Source: Galeopsis tetrahit
Taxonomy: Eukaryota; Streptophyta; Magnoliopsida; Lamiales; Lamiaceae
Assembly (NCBI GenBank): GCA_963675135.1
Contig: OY776124.1
Coordinates: forward strand, 12,972,677-13,036,676
Direction: 5' to 3'
Length of the DNA: 64,000 nucleotides
The notes under the pieces are model-generated. The model searched no databases, was not told where the DNA came from, and saw only the letters and a program-made list of their open reading frames with translations. The position numbers were made by a program, and so were the translations under genes. Positions 43,869 through 56,312 of the stretch are shown here, in pieces (positions within the stretch are counted from its first letter, which is position 1; every line of letters starts with the position of its first letter).

Positions 43869-45435
43869 TTATTCCACCCTCATATGGTGGTACACTCACA
43901 ATCTTAGAGATTACTACCTCTCTATCATCCAAAACTCCCTCTGATTTTTCAACTATACTCTCCTTTTCAACTCCTTCACCTAAACCTGCAGCACCTCCAC
44001 TCTCAACAGGGTTCAAAGGAGGCAGTTGTTGGGAGATCACAGTGCTTTTCTCAGCAGCCACTGAGTCATCCTGAATGATTAAGGGCTGATCAGTGTCCAA
44101 CTCTCCTGACACTGAATAAGCCTTAACCAAACCAGCTTCTAGGATAGGAGCCTCCACATCTGTAACATGTGCCTTGGGTTCAGAAGAACCTTCATTGGCA
44201 GATGTGTCCTTGGCTGTGTCACCAGCTCTGGTCAACACCTCTGAAGATACAGAGCCTTCTCTATGATAAGTGACAAGAGGGTTTAAGAACTTGCTGGATT
44301 CAGAAGGGTTGGGTTGGGGAGGTCCAGGGAGGTTGGTCTGGGAGGGTTCAGGAGGGTTGTCTTGAGGAGGTTTGGAGGGGGGGTTTGAAGGATCATCTTT
44401 ACCATCATCACTAGAGCTGATATCAGGGTGTTTGATCCCTTTAGCCAGTCTCTCTTTCTCCTCAGCAATCTTGACAGCAACCAACTTGGCAAATACTTCC
44501 TCATCAGTGAGGAACCTTGTTTTGTTTACTCCAGCAAAATGGAGTAATCTGCCCTCTTCAATCTGCCACCAGTTTGCACCTTTTTCAAGAATTACCTGTG
44601 CAATCTCCATAATGGACTTATCTTTTACTTCCACTAACATCCTCAAATCATGGAACATGGTTTGAAGTCTTGGGAATTCTGCAAGTTGTGGATACAAATT
44701 GTCCACAGTAGCCCTTGCTCCACCTCTGAGCATACTTTCATAAGTATACTCCTCCTCATCACCACTTGAGTGGGGACTTTGGGTTATAGGGGAGTTGGCT
44801 CTGGTTTCAGGAATTGCAGCTTCAGGAAGGTTTAGTTCAGGGGGGTTGGCATCAGAAGGGTTGAGCTCAATAGAAGGTACTTCAGTTGCTTTTGATAGCA
44901 ATGGATCTGAAGGGGCTTTGCTAATGGGGGTTGGCTCATGAAGTGCAGCTTCTAAGAGTTTTGAGTAGTTGAGCATGGAAGAGTCAAGAGGAGATTGTAG
45001 CCTTGTCTCATCTACTACTAGATCAACTAGCACATCTATTGCACTTCTCTGTGCACTCCCTTCTGGAGAATATCTCTTAGTAATATTAACAGGGGTGATG
45101 GGTTGGTTAGGAGGGGTAACATGGGTTTCAGGGGAGTTGGGTTCAAGATTTTGGGTTTTAGGAAGGTTGGGCTCTAAAGCTTGGTCTTTAGGGACTTTTG
45201 ACTCTGGGGTTCCAGAACCAGAAGAGTTGGTCCTGGACTTGGATTTTGTCCTACTTTCTGCCCTGCTCTCCCTTAGAGCTACTTGGAGTGACCTTTCCTC
45301 CTGAAGTTCCAGAATCTTGTTAGTGGGCTTGGCTCTTCTCTTACTTGCCCTACTGCTCCCACTTACTTCCTCTTCCTTCTCAGGGACAACTTCCCTGGGT
45401 CTTTTATCACCCTTTTTTCTTTTGCCTTGTCTCAT
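43858..45435 (-). CDS. Extra ORF of copia 3, Pro/Ser-rich piece
   Basis: 525 codons. A basic start (MRQGKRKKGDKRPREVV) is followed by long Pro/Asn/Ser-rich disordered sequence with repeats such as LEPNLPKTQNLEPNSPET and DNPPEPSQTNLPGPPQPNP. A short globular island lies around LAEFPRLQTMFHDLRMLVE. No catalytic motif, signal peptide or membrane segment seen. It continues, in a shifted frame, the ORF upstream at 45407-45811. Confidence 0.45.
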   Translation of the reverse strand: MRQGKRKKGDKRPREVVPEKEEEVSGSSRASKRRAKPTNKILELQEERSLQVALRESRAESRTKSKSRTNSSGSGTPESKVPKDQALEPNLPKTQNLEPNSPETHVTPPNQPITPVNITKRYSPEGSAQRSAIDVLVDLVVDETRLQSPLDSSMLNYSKLLEAALHEPTPISKAPSDPLLSKATEVPSIELNPSDANPPELNLPEAAIPETRANSPITQSPHSSGDEEEYTYESMLRGGARATVDNLYPQLAEFPRLQTMFHDLRMLVEVKDKSIMEIAQVILEKGANWWQIEEGRLLHFAGVNKTRFLTDEEVFAKLVAVKIAEEKERLAKGIKHPDISSSDDGKDDPSNPPSKPPQDNPPEPSQTNLPGPPQPNPSESSKFLNPLVTYHREGSVSSEVLTRAGDTAKDTSANEGSSEPKAHVTDVEAPILEAGLVKAYSVSGELDTDQPLIIQDDSVAAEKSTVISQQLPPLNPVESGGAAGLGEGVEKESIVEKSEGVLDDREVVISKIVSVPPYEGGISEE

Positions 45436-46487
45436 TGTATTTCTGCCTCACCTCTTCGGAGTGGTCAGAAGGCACTTGCACTCCCTCTTCTGCTACTTCA
45501 TCAACTTCAGTTGATGCTCCTAAGGCTTCTTCTGATGGAATTTGAGACAATTTCTTGGTTTTGACAGCCCTGGCCTTTGTTCTTTTCTTCATTTTGGGCT
45601 TTTCCTCTTGCTTCTCTTCAGCAAGTTTGGCCAGTTGCAGTCTTCTTTGTTCAGTCTTTTTGCTCAGCTTCCTGAACAAAATTTTCTGGGCTGGGAGGGG
45701 CTTGGCAAAGGTTTGCATCTCAGAATAATGAGCAAACTTCTCAATCAGCAAGCTTGCCCTTGTGCAGTACTTGAGCTTGCTCTCCAATACAACCTTTTGG
45801 TGGGCTTTCACCTTGAATTATGCCTTTTCCTTCATCATCTCAGATAAGATGAAGGTCCTCCAATCAAACTTAATGCCCTTATCAGTGGCGTCAATCACTG
45901 CAGCCATAATCCTTATTCTTGGAGCACTTACTTGCTCCAAACTGCCAGTGTTGCTCATGAGACTCTTTGTGATTACCTCAAATAGATTGAGGGACTTTAT
46001 CTTGAGAGTCCTCTTGTGTTGTGTAGATGAGATTGGTCCTGGAACAAGGAGCCAATCTTGAGCAATCTCTTCCTCATGGCCATTGCCATAAAATTCTGGA
46101 TTCCTCCCTTCAGAGGGCAATCCAAAGGCAGCATCTACATCCTCTTCAGAAAATTTCACCCTGTGAAATCTTTCTTCTTCTTCTCCTTCAGCCCTGTAAG
46201 AAAGTCTTGTGGTGACCTCTCCATCTTCTAGCTTTCCTCTCCATTTTAGAAAAGCAAAGAACTCAGCCATGTAAGATTCAAGGCAAGAGTCTGGCTTTTC
46301 TTGCATAAACTTTTGAAGGCCAGCCCTTCTTAACCATCTCAAGGTTGGAGTAACCTCTAGATCATCACACTCAAAAGAGATGATAGGCTCAAAGATTAGG
46401 TTGTTTTTGTGGCTAAGATAGCCAAAATCAAGGTCAAGGTCCTTGTTTGAGAAATCAACAACCATTTCAGGTCTAGCTTTGGGAGCC
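45407..46487 (-). pseudogene. Extra ORF of copia 3, N-terminal plant transposon protein domain
   Basis: Starts at MAPKARPEMVVDFSNKDL (46487) and runs to 45818. After a single TAA it continues in the same frame to 45407. The first part has TPTLRWLRRAGLQKFM, MAEFFAFLKWRGK and VDAAFGLPSEGRNPEF, then RIRIMAAVIDATDKGIKFDW, a pattern like the 'putative plant transposon protein' domain also carried by copia 1 at 5310-6329. The second part is Lys/Glu-rich and basic. It follows RNase H after a ~0.6-kb spacer. Confidence 0.5.
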
Positions 46488-47199
46488 ATTGAAGAACAGT
46501 AAGGTTTGAGAGGGATTTTGAGAGTAAGAAAAACTAGGGTTTCAAGAAAAAAAGTTTGAATGCGTGGGGAAGAATGAACTATTGTATGGCTTCTTAAGAC
46601 TTGTGAATATTCCAAAAGGAATGTATGTCAATGAGTTGGTGAGTCTTAAGGCAAATCAACGGTTTACAAATGAGGAAATCAAGCTTGGACGGCCAAGATC
46701 AATTTCAGGGGAGTTGGCCAGTGTTGATCCAACGGTTATTAACCAAAGAAACAGTGAAAAACTATCTTTATTCAAAACGTGGGAATGAGTTTAATGTTTG
46801 TTTAAGGCTGGGGGTAATCAAGGTAGATCATGTCTCAAATTGTTTAATGCAAACAAGAGTTAAATCTTGGCATTTAATGCATTGAAAGCGACTTTTTGGG
46901 TAAGGGACAAATTGAATCCTTGAAAAGGTGATATCTTTAAAAGGAATGGGACAGTTATTGAAATAGGCAATGATTACCCAAAATAGGTGCTTATCAAACC
47001 AAGATTTGTTTTGATAGCCAAGACAACTTATCTGACCCTACATGGACAAGTGTCCTGAAGTGATGTGGACAACTGTCCTGAATTTCAATGGACAAGTGTC
47101 CTGAACAATTGAGGTCATCTCTTCTGAATTTTAGTAGACTTGACCAAGTCTGCTGAACCTTGATTTCAGTTCCCCCTTGATTAATAAACTCCTTTGGAC
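46488..47199. other. Spacer between RNase H and extra ORFs of copia 3
   Basis: Mostly non-coding. At about 47040-47106 the palindromic word GGACAAGTGTCC(TGAA) occurs three times with one-base changes. It probably serves as leader for the downstream ORF. Confidence 0.45.
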
Positions 47200-48837
47200 T
47201 CACTTGTCCAACTTCCCTGGATCAAAAAGTCCCAACTCTGCTGATAATTCCAAGAATCTTGCCTCTGCAAGTGGTTTTGTCAAAATATCAGCTTTTTGAT
47301 GATCTGTGTGGATTTTTACTAGCTTGATATCCTTCTTCTCCACATGGTCTCTAATGAAGTGGTGCTTGATGTCCACATGCTTGCATCTAGTGTGTAAGAC
47401 TGGATTCTGAGATATTGCAATAGCACTGTTGTTGTCACAGAAGATTGGCACTTCAGTAGAGTTGACATTGTAGTCTCTTAGTTGTTGTCTCAACCAAAGG
47501 ATCTGAGCACAACAACTTCCAGCTGCTACATATTCAGCTTCAGTGGTGGAGGTAGCCACTGTGTTCTGCTTCTTAGAGAACCAAGAAATGAGCTTGTTCC
47601 CTAAGAATTGACATATCCCTGAAGTGGACTTTCTGTCAATTCTACAACCTCCATAATCAGCATCTGAGTAGCTAGTTAGCTCAATGTTGTCATCAGCAGG
47701 GTACTAAAGGCCTAGATTTCCAGTGCCTTTGAGATACCTCAAGATCCTCTTAGCAGCCTCTAGATGGCTTTTCTTAGGATTTGCTTGAAACCTAGCACAA
47801 ACACCTACTGCAAAGGTGATGTCAGGTCTGCTAGCAGTAAGGTAGAGGAGTGAGCCAATGATTCCTCTATATTCAGTAGAGTTGGTTGGAACACCACTCT
47901 CATCTGGATCCATCTTCCAATTTGTATTCATGGGGATCCTTACTGGCTTGCTGGTTGTACACCCAAATTTCTTGATCATTTCCCTTGTGTACTTTTCTTG
48001 GTTGATGAAAATTCCTTCTTTTGATTGCTTGACTTGTAAGCCCAAGAAGAAGTTCATCATTCCCATCATTGACATCTCAAACTTGTTTTGCATGAGCTTT
48101 GAGAACTTCTCACACAGCTTTTCATTTGGGGATCCAAATATGATGTCATCAACATATATTTGGACAAGCAAGATATCCTCTCCTTTAGTGATTCTAAAGA
48201 GAGTTCTGTCCACAGTTCCTTTGATAAAGCCATAGTCCAAGAGGAACTGTGACAGTGTGTCATACTAGGCTCTTGGAGCTTGCTTGAGTCCATATAGAGC
48301 TTTCTCCAGTCTGTAGACTTGGTTTCCAACTTCAAAACCAGGTGGTTACTCCGCATAGACTTCTTCTTTCAAAACTCCATTCAAGAAGGCACTCTTGACA
48401 TCCATTTGGTACACTTTGAACCTCTTGTGGGCTGCATAGGCTAAGAAAAGCCTTATTGCTTCTAGCCTTGCCACAGGTGTAAATGTTTCATCATAGTCAA
48501 TGCCTTCTGATTGACAATAGCCTTTTGCCACTAATCTGGCTTTGTTTCTGACAATCACATCATTCTCATTCTTCTTGTTCTTGAACACCCACTTGGTTCC
48601 TATGACATCTTGATGTGAAGGTCTATCCACCAGCTCCCATACATCATTTCTGGTGAATTGGTTCAACTCTTCCTGCATTGTTGTGATCCAATTTCCATCT
48701 TGAAGTGCTTCTTCAATGTCACTTGGTTCCTGTTCTGATAGGAAACAGCAAAACAAAGCACTTTCACCATGAAACCTTCTGGTTTTGACTCCTATACTTG
48801 GATCACCAAATATCAGGTCAGTAGTATGGTCAGACAA
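47200..48837 (-). pseudogene. Copia 3 reverse transcriptase and RNase H, broken by stops
   Basis: Open pieces 48346-48837, 47704-48240 and 47200-47559. Motifs: GTKWVFKNKK, NKARLVAKGY, YQMDVKSAFLNG, then YVDDIIFG, LGLQVKQ, then RNase H with STTEAEYVAAGS, DNNSAIA, RCKHVDIKHHFIRD and KADILTKPL. The stop codons between pieces include a TAG just before the YD segment after QAPRA and a TAG after GTGNLGL; both fit loss of a Trp codon. The enzyme domain set is otherwise complete. Confidence 0.85.
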
Positions 48838-49125
48838 CCATGTTCTTCTTTTTCTGATCCCTTCAGTAGATTTGTCCTCTACTAAGGTTGAGTCACCATT
48901 ATCATAAAATTCAGGATAATTGAATGCAGGATCTAATTCAGGATCATATTCAGGGATGTTGTCCTCAATGTCAGGGACATTGGCATTTTCAACATTTATG
49001 CTTCCCCCTTGAATATTAGATCCATTAACTACCTCAGCAGTGACGGCTTCTTCATTGGTAGTTGTTACCTGAGTGTGAACTGGGATTGGGTCATTCAGTT
49101 CACCATTTCCTTCAGTGGGGTTTGC

Positions 49126-50592
49126 TTAAGGAAAGTTGCCTTCAGGATTGTTGTCTAGTATTATGTTTTCAGGAAGATTGGCTTTGACAACATCTATGAA
49201 TATAGTGTCCTTGTCTTTTAGGCTCAATCTGGTTGTTCTTTGTGTGATTTCTTCAGTATCTTGGTCTTTGTTCCTGATCTCAAAAATAGATTCATCAAAC
49301 ACAACATGAGGTGTTTCCTCCACAATTAGGTTTTTACAGTTGTACACCCTGAAAGCTCTACTGATTTGAGAATATCCAAGGAATATCCCCTCATCAGCTT
49401 TGCTGTCAAAAGCTTTCAACTGCTCTTTCCCATTGTTGTGAATGAAACACTTACAGCCAAATATGTGGAAATATGACACTTTAGGCAGTCTTCCTTTCCA
49501 GAGTTCATAGGGGGTTTTGCCTTGACCCTTAGTGATCAAACATCTGTTCTGAGTATAACAGGCAGTGTTTAAGGCTTCAGCCCAAAACCTCTTAGGTAGG
49601 TTTGAATCAGCAATTAAGGTTCTAGCAGCTTCTTTTAGAGTTCTATTCCTTCTTTCTGCAACTCCATTCTTCTTAGGAGTTCTAGCTGCTGAAGTTTCAT
49701 GAGCTATACCATTTTGTGTACAATACTCATTAATGTATGAATTTATGAACTCAGTGCCTTTATCAGATCGTATCTTGATTATGTTAAGGCTCTTTTCATT
49801 TGACAGTCTCTTTAGCAGTTCAGGGAGTTTGACTTGTGTTTCCTTCTTATTAAGGAGAAATACTACACATGTGAACCTAGAGAAGTCATCTACTACAACC
49901 AATGTGTATTTCCTACCATTTATGCTTGCAGGGGTAATTGGTCCAAATAAGTCCATGTGTAAAAGTTCAAGTACCCTTTCAGTAGAGATGACTGGTTTTC
50001 CCTTGAATGAGGCTTTAATTTGTTTTCCTTCTTGGCATGGTTTACACACATGTTCTTTAATGAAAACCTCATTAGGTAGTCCTTTAACTAATGCATTTCT
50101 AGCAAGCTTGTTCATTGATTTGAAGTTCAGGTGGTTTAGCCTTTTATGCCATAACCAACTTTGTTCATTAGAGCTCTTAGCAATGAAACATGTAGCATCA
50201 GTAGACTTGTCCCAGTCAGCAAAATACACATTTCCCTTTCTAGTTCCAGTCAGTAGAGTTTGTTGAGTACTATCTTTAATTAAACATTTTCCACTTGAGA
50301 ACTCAACATTAAAGCCTTTATCACAGAACTGACTTATGCTTAGCAAATTGTACTTGAGACCAGCCACATAAGATACATTGGATACCTTGATATTACCAAT
50401 TATCAAGGTACCATAACCTTTTGTTGTTGCTTGTGAGTTGTCTCCAAATGTGACATTTGGGCCTTCTTTTTCAGTGAAATCAGTGAGGAGTTCTTTGTTT
50501 CCAGTCATGTGCCTTGAGCATCCACTGTCAAGGTACCATGCTGACTTTTTGTTCATGCTCCTCATCTTCTTGTGGCCCTTAGGTACCTGCAA
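49126..50592 (-). pseudogene. Copia 3 protease and integrase
   Basis: 488 open codons. Aspartic protease site WYLDSGCSRHMTG, integrase zinc domain (HKRLNHLNF...CKPCQEGK), core with DLFGP...VDDFSR...RSDKGTEF, then KKNGVAERRN and the C-terminal FWAEALNTACYTQNR and FHIFGCKCF. The usual PQQNG is changed to PKKNG. It is in frame with gag upstream (TAA at about 50593) and with the linker to reverse transcriptase downstream (TAA at 49126). Confidence 0.85.
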
Positions 50593-53066
50593 TTAGCAAG
50601 CTTTATGTACCCTTTGAATTTTGGCTCCTGAGAGGTTAGCTGTACCTTTAGGAACCCAAACTTGCCTAATTACCCTGATTGATTCAAGGTGGCTAAGTTG
50701 CTTTCCTTTAGCATAAACATACATTGTCTTTCCCTTAAATGCCTTTGGGAAAGTGTGTGTGAAAGTGTTGACTCTGTAAGTTTCAGGAGAGTTGTCAAAA
50801 CTCCTGAACTTATGAGTTCTTGGTGCTACTTGAGGAAATCTTTGAGGGAAGGCATATTTATGACCATTACCCTTAGGCATGAAGGGTTTTGGTTGTCTCA
50901 TTTTATTCTGCCTTTGAGGATAGTTGTTTTGAGGTATGTTCAGGTGAGGTTTCCTCAGTAGAGTTGGCCTAGGCTGACTAAACCTTGGATAACTCCTAAG
51001 AACATTGTTCAGGATAGTTGCCCTTCCATTGGGTCTACTCTGCTGACCAACATTCCTCTTGTGTTCAGGGACTTTGGCCTTTTCCAAAGGTTTGGGCCTA
51101 GTCTCCTGAAACACTTGAGTGGGCATCTCATTCATTTTGCCCTTCCCTTTGTTCAGTGGCTGAATTATTTCATTTTCAGCTTGTTGTGCCACTGATTTGA
51201 CAAAGATTTTCTTAGTGTTACTTGTAGAAGCAACACTAAGACAAGGTGAAGATTCAAATGGATCAAAACCTAATCCACTTCTTTGAGCCATAGGTCTTTG
51301 GTAGCTTTGAATTTCCTCTATTGCCCTAGAGGATTTGTTCAAAGCAGACATCTTTAATTTCAGGCTCTCTTCACTTGATTTAAGAATGTCATACTCATGT
51401 GAGAGGTTTTCAAATTTTGCTTGAAGAATTTTTTATTCAAATTTTTTTCTCGTCTGAGAGAGCAGTTGATCATCCATTTGTCTTTGTTGGTCAACTATCC
51501 TGAGATTTGCTTCCTCAAGCTCTCTCAAGATTTGTTGATACAATTCAGTAGATTTGATATCAACTACTGTCTCAGCAAGTTTTGAAAGCTCAATTGAAAG
51601 CCTTTCATTTTCTCTCACACAATTGTCATGAAATTCTTGTAACCTAGTGAAATCTTCCATCAAATTTCCAAAAGAAAGTTTCAAGTTAACTTCACTAGTG
51701 TTTTGTGATAAGAATGATGGTGAACTAGAAGTAGAGGATACCTCATCATCCTCAATGGCCATGTTGCACACATCATCATCATCATCACTGTTTGAGAACA
51801 GTCCATCAGAAGAGTTGAAGCTTTCAGCACTATCAGATTCTTCACCAGCCATCATGGCTTTTCTGTTGGTGAACTTTCTATCTCTTTTGGCTTGCCTCTC
51901 TCTTCTCTCCTTAGAGCTGAGTTCAGGGTAGTCATACTGGAAGTGCCCTTTCTTCTTGCAGTTGTAGCACAGATCCTCGTCATCATCTTTCTTTGGATCA
52001 ACTTTCCTTCTAGATGAGGAGGGTTCAGCTCTGCTGGACTTTTTCCTATCAGAGTACTTGTCCTCTGATCTTTTCTCTTCAGGCTTCTTGTCCTCAGCCT
52101 GTGCTTCAGGAGAGTTGTACCTTCTCCTGAATTTGTTGTCTTGGTAGAATTTCTTGTATCTACCAAACCTTGAGTTGAGTTTGTCAAACCTCCTAGCCAT
52201 GAGGGCCATTTCTTCCTTCATTTCAGTCTTAGAGCCTGACTTTGATGATCTTGGAGTGAACTGCATCTCAGGTTCAACAGTTTTGGCTTTGAATGCCACT
52301 CCTTTGGTTGGTAAGAAAGATTCCTCAGCTGACTTCCTTCTGTTGAGGTCAAACTCATAAGCTTTAAGTTTAGAGAAGATTTGTTGCATGGGCATGGTGG
52401 AGAGATCCTTGGTATTTTGCATCATCACAGCATATACATCCCACTTTTGAGTGAGACTTCTTAAGATCTTCAATCCAACTTCTCTCTTGGAGTACACCTT
52501 GCCCAAGGAGTTGATTTCATTCATCACATTTGTGAATCTACCAGCAAACTTATCAATGGACTCATCTGACTCCATTGTGAATTGTTCAAACTTCTGCCCA
52601 GCCACTTGGAGCTTATTCTCCTTTATCTTTTCTGTACCCTCACAAATTTCTGCAAGAGTATCCCATATTTCCTTGGCAGTTGTGCAGTGGTAGACCCTTC
52701 CCATGATTGCATATGGAATTTTTGGTAGAGGGTATCCATGGCTAGATAATTCAAATTACCTTTCCTTTTCTCCTCAGAGGTGAAGTCATCTTCATCCTTG
52801 GGAATCACATCCCTTGTGTCTGCTCTTTGTTCATCAGTCAATTTGGGGTTAAGCTGAGTGAACACATAGGGTCCTCTTGTAATTACCCTCAACATGTCAG
52901 TGTGGAGAGATGCAAGATGAGCTCTCATTCTGATTTTCCATAAATCATAATTATCAATTGAGAACATGGGTAACTTGTGATGTGATATATGGTTAACTGG
53001 ATTGGTGGCCATATTGTCCAGTCCTTGAACAGCAGGAGGTGGAACAGCAGCATTGTTGTTGGCCAT
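50593..53066 (-). pseudogene. Copia 3 gag, broken, zinc knuckle damaged
   Basis: Open pieces 52623-53066, 51433-52704 and 50593-51351. The first starts MANNNAAVPPPAVQGLD and shows NYDLWKIRMRAHL; a frameshift near 52700 leads into the capsid part (TAKEIWDTLAEICEGTE, MESDESIDKFAGRF, SKREVGLKILRSL). The zinc knuckle reads CYNCKKKGHFQYDY: the fourth ligand, normally Cys, is Tyr. A coiled-coil-like region and a TAA at 51433 follow, then a basic Asn/Pro/Arg-rich piece. Nonsense and frameshift changes preclude a full gag. Confidence 0.8.
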
Positions 53067-53194
53067 ATCTCAAAGCAAGATGGGTTAGATATAGATATGA
53101 TAGATTTCAGATAAAGATCAGTGCAGTGACCACACCAAATATGTGATTTTGAAAATCAAGATGGATTTTCAGAGGCAGTGGTCTTTGAACCCCT

Positions 53195-53206
53195 GCTCTG
53201 ATACCA
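53195..53206 (-). other. Primer binding site of copia 3
   Basis: GCTCTGATACCA on plus, TGGTATCAGAGC in element orientation, two bases from the 5' LTR. Complementary to initiator methionine tRNA. Confidence 0.9.
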
Positions 53207-53208
53207 CT

Positions 53209-54909
53209 TGTTGGTCCTGAAAGGAGTATATAACAAGTGTATGGGGGGGGGGAATACACTTGTATGCAATTTCTTTTCAAACTTTGATCAAACCAGAGTT
53301 CAGCAAGGTTGTCCTGGACAACTCTGCTGATCTAATTAACTCTTCTAAGATAATCAAACTACTAAGTACTATTGAGTACTTAGTTGAATAACTATCTAAG
53401 TGAGTTATATGTGCGGAATTAGTGGTTGGCCCTTTAGTTTAAAACTCCTTTTAGTTCTGAAATCACTTTAACAGAATATCCAGTTCAGGGAACTTGTCCA
53501 AATCAAGTTTTGCACAGTTTGTGATATGTATCTTTGAAAGTCCAGTTTGTGTGTAGTGTTGAATGTATGTGAGGTACTTGGAATGTTAATCAACACAGGA
53601 TTTTATAGTGGTTCAGAGACTCAAGCTCCTACATCCATTTTCCCTGATTTAACAGGATAATTCCTTCACTCTTGGAATTAACTTGTTTTATAGTGCCAAG
53701 GTGCACTTGATCAACCACACCACTTCTTGGTGCCTTGATCCCTAGGATGTCTAGAGTCCTAGTACCCTTTCTCAACTCAGAACTGAATTGTTCTTCTCTC
53801 AACAGTCAGCTCTTTCCACTTCTACTACTACAACCTTCTAACTTTCACACTTGAAAGGTATAAGGGTTGAAGTAAGGTTCCAACTAATGAGATATCCTTT
53901 ACAATGAAGGTCAGTGTATAAGGATAAGATATCTCTCTAAGCTTTGTATGAATTATACAATGGGGTTCAGCTTAGATGAAGTGTTTGAAGACTAAGAATG
54001 TCTTTTGAGGACTTTGAAGCTTCAGAGTAGTTGTAGTTGGATTCAGTAGATTGGATACTCCAAATGGTCTTCACACTTCTGTATTTATAGACAAATTTGA
54101 GGATTTGCCCGTTGGAGAGGCACCCTCAAATGTCTATAAGTGTCTTCCTTGAAATCTTCAAACTAGAAGACAGATTATGATAGTGACATGTCCTTAATTT
54201 GGGAAATAAACGGCTGTAACCACTTTGTCTTCATTCTGCAGCACTTTTCCCAATGTCTGACTTCAAGATTCACTTGGTCAAACATGGACATCTCTTCTTA
54301 TCAAAGATCCTGAGATAAGGACAACATTCCTTATCTCTTGGACAACTCTACTTATCAGATTCAGCAGAGTTTTCTTATCAGCAGTGTTGGCTCTTTGAGC
54401 TCTTCAGATGACTTGGCTCTTTCTCTTTCCATGACTTCTTAGAATAGTTCTCTGAGCATATATGTCTTGGAAAAGTGGTCTTGACCTCTTCAGCAAAGTT
54501 GGCCTTGAACTTCAAAGCTTGTTCTATTTCAATTGTGTTGAGACAATATTGCTGGACAACTCTTCTGAACTTGTCAATTCTTGTGGTAGACTTGATCTTT
54601 AGGATTTATTCTACTCAGTTGATCTTCAGATAAGTTGTTCCACTTTGACTTGACTTTGATCAGCAGACATGGGGTCAATCCAAAAACTGAGCCTTGAGGG
54701 GACTTGAACAGAATAAACTTGTAAGCATGTGTTCCCCCTCAACTAGTGCATATATTTATCTAAGAGCTGTCTAACACATCAGCTCCTCTACTTGTCTTAG
54801 TCTACATGTTCCAACAGTCCTGAAACATGTTCATTAAAATTGACTTATCTACTTGGCATGTATCAGGGGGGTTTTGGTATCATAATCAAAACTCATTTTA
54901 TTCCCAACA
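53209..54909 (-). repeat. 5' LTR of copia 3, complete
   Basis: 1701 bp, from TGTTGGTCCTGAAAGG to TTTTATTCCCAACA on plus. Its right two-thirds match the truncated 3' LTR. It contains a run of nine G at about 53245-53253. Confidence 0.9.
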
Positions 54910-55535
54910 TAATGTATTACAAAAGAAAATTATCCATAAATTAAGTAATAATATTCTCTCCATGTGTTTAAATTTGATGATGTGTCTTATGGAGAATAAT
55001 TGAGTTTAAGTTTGCGATGATGTGTCTATAGAGAATAATTGAGTTTAAGTTTGCGATGATGTGTCTATAGAGAATAATTGTATTACATGGAAAGTTATAT
55101 TTAAAATCAATTAAAAAAATGTTATTTTAAATACACTTTCTTTATAACCATTATTTTTACCTAAAAATATATCTAAACATTTTGTAAAGTATATTAATTT
55201 AATTAATTAATATTTTTTAAAATTATTTATAGGACTACTTAATTCATATAAAAAAAATACTTCAATTAGTATAATTTTTTTATCAGAAATTATAATTCAA
55301 TAAATTATTTAAAATAATTAATTATATAATAAAATTTGAAATTATAGGAAATAAATGTTAAACTATTAAATTTTATTAATATATTGTTGAAAATATGAGT
55401 ACTATTATTTAAATTATTATATAATTAGTACATTTTATGAATATTTTCATTTACGAATAGTCCGCGTAATACGCGAAGTTAGCACAAAAAATTATATATA
55501 ATATTTCATACATGCAATATTGACCAATTTAAGTC
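54910..55535. other. AT-rich region, no gene seen
   Basis: AT-rich. A short unit GTTTAAGTTTGCGATGATGTGTCTATAGAGAATAATTGA-like repeats two to three times at about 54975-55080. Confidence 0.45.
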
Positions 55536-56034
55536 AAAATTTGTGGGTCAAATGCAGATCAACGCGGGTCAAACGTGGGTCAACCTTAATTAAAATATTT
55601 GTTTTTGTTCCCAAATATTATTTTACTACATGACCAAAATTTTGTCACTACAAGGCCAAAAGTGTATTACTACAAGTTTAAAAATTATTTTAACACTTGT
55701 TGTTTTTTGAGCGAAATTACTATAATATTTTTTAAGTAAAAAATATTCTGCTACTACATGACTAAAACTATGTTACTACAAGACCAAAATTTTATCACTG
55801 CAAGGTCAAAAGTGTATTACTACATGTCCAAAAATATTCTGGACACTTGGTTTTTTTGGTGAATTACTGAATTTGTCAAAATATTTTTAGACATATAGTA
55901 GTAAACTTTTGGCCTTGGAGTGGTAATACGTTGACCTTGTAGTAATAATATTTTGGTCATTTAGTAAACCACGTGTTTGTGACCCGCGAATTTTTTGGGA
56001 ACTCGGATCCGGATTTATGACCCACAAATTTTTT
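55536..56034. mobile_element. Inverted-repeat (MITE-like) element, borders approximate
   Basis: Left end AAAATTTGTGGGTCA and inverted right end AAAAAATTTGTGGGTCA. A second inner pair is GCGGGTCAAACGTGG against GCGGGTCACAAACACGTGG. Inside, words such as TACTACA(A/T)G.CCAAAA repeat in both orientations. No clear target duplication or coding. Confidence 0.45.
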
Positions 56035-56116
56035 TAAATTACCTTATTGACTTTTGGGCTAAATGGTGTTAATTGATAAAAAAATCATTAATTATTATTC
56101 ATGGATCATGAAAACT

Positions 56117-56312
56117 TAGGGGTGTATTCAATTTAGATTTTTTTGGATTTTTTTGAATTTTAAAAAGTCAGTGGATTTAGAAAACCCATAGACTCCATGT
56201 GGAGTTTGACTGACTTTTTTATTGATTTATATGGATTTTCATAGATTTGACAGGATTTTGAAATGCACATTTTTTTATTGATTTACATGGATTTCCATAA
56301 ACTACGCCCCTA
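56117..56312. mobile_element. Small MITE, 196 bp
   Basis: Ends TAGGGGTGTA and (inverted) TAGGGGCGTA. Flanked by AAACT at 56112-56116 and 56313-56317. The interior repeats ATGGATTT(T/C)CATA. The superfamily is not certain. Confidence 0.5.

Larger units (their letters stand above)
40005..54909 (-). mobile_element. Ty1/copia retrotransposon 3, large SIRE-like element
   Basis: A 14.9-kb element on minus. Complete 5' LTR at 53209-54909; 3' LTR at 40005-41197 lacking its outer ~524 bp; primer site at 53195-53206. From 5': gag, protease, integrase, reverse transcriptase, RNase H, then about 4.8 kb of further coding sequence before the polypurine tract (GGGGGAAAT at 41198-41206, minus). Many stop codons break pol. 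The size, extra ORFs and long LTRs fit SIRE/Maximus-type elements. Because one LTR end is lost, no target duplication can be checked; the right flank begins TAATG. Confidence 0.9.

Noticed and set aside
3922..54909. Envelope genes in copia 1 and 3
   Set aside because: Extra ORFs occupy the envelope position, but no signal peptide, cleavage site or membrane helix can be seen, so they are called only as extra ORFs.
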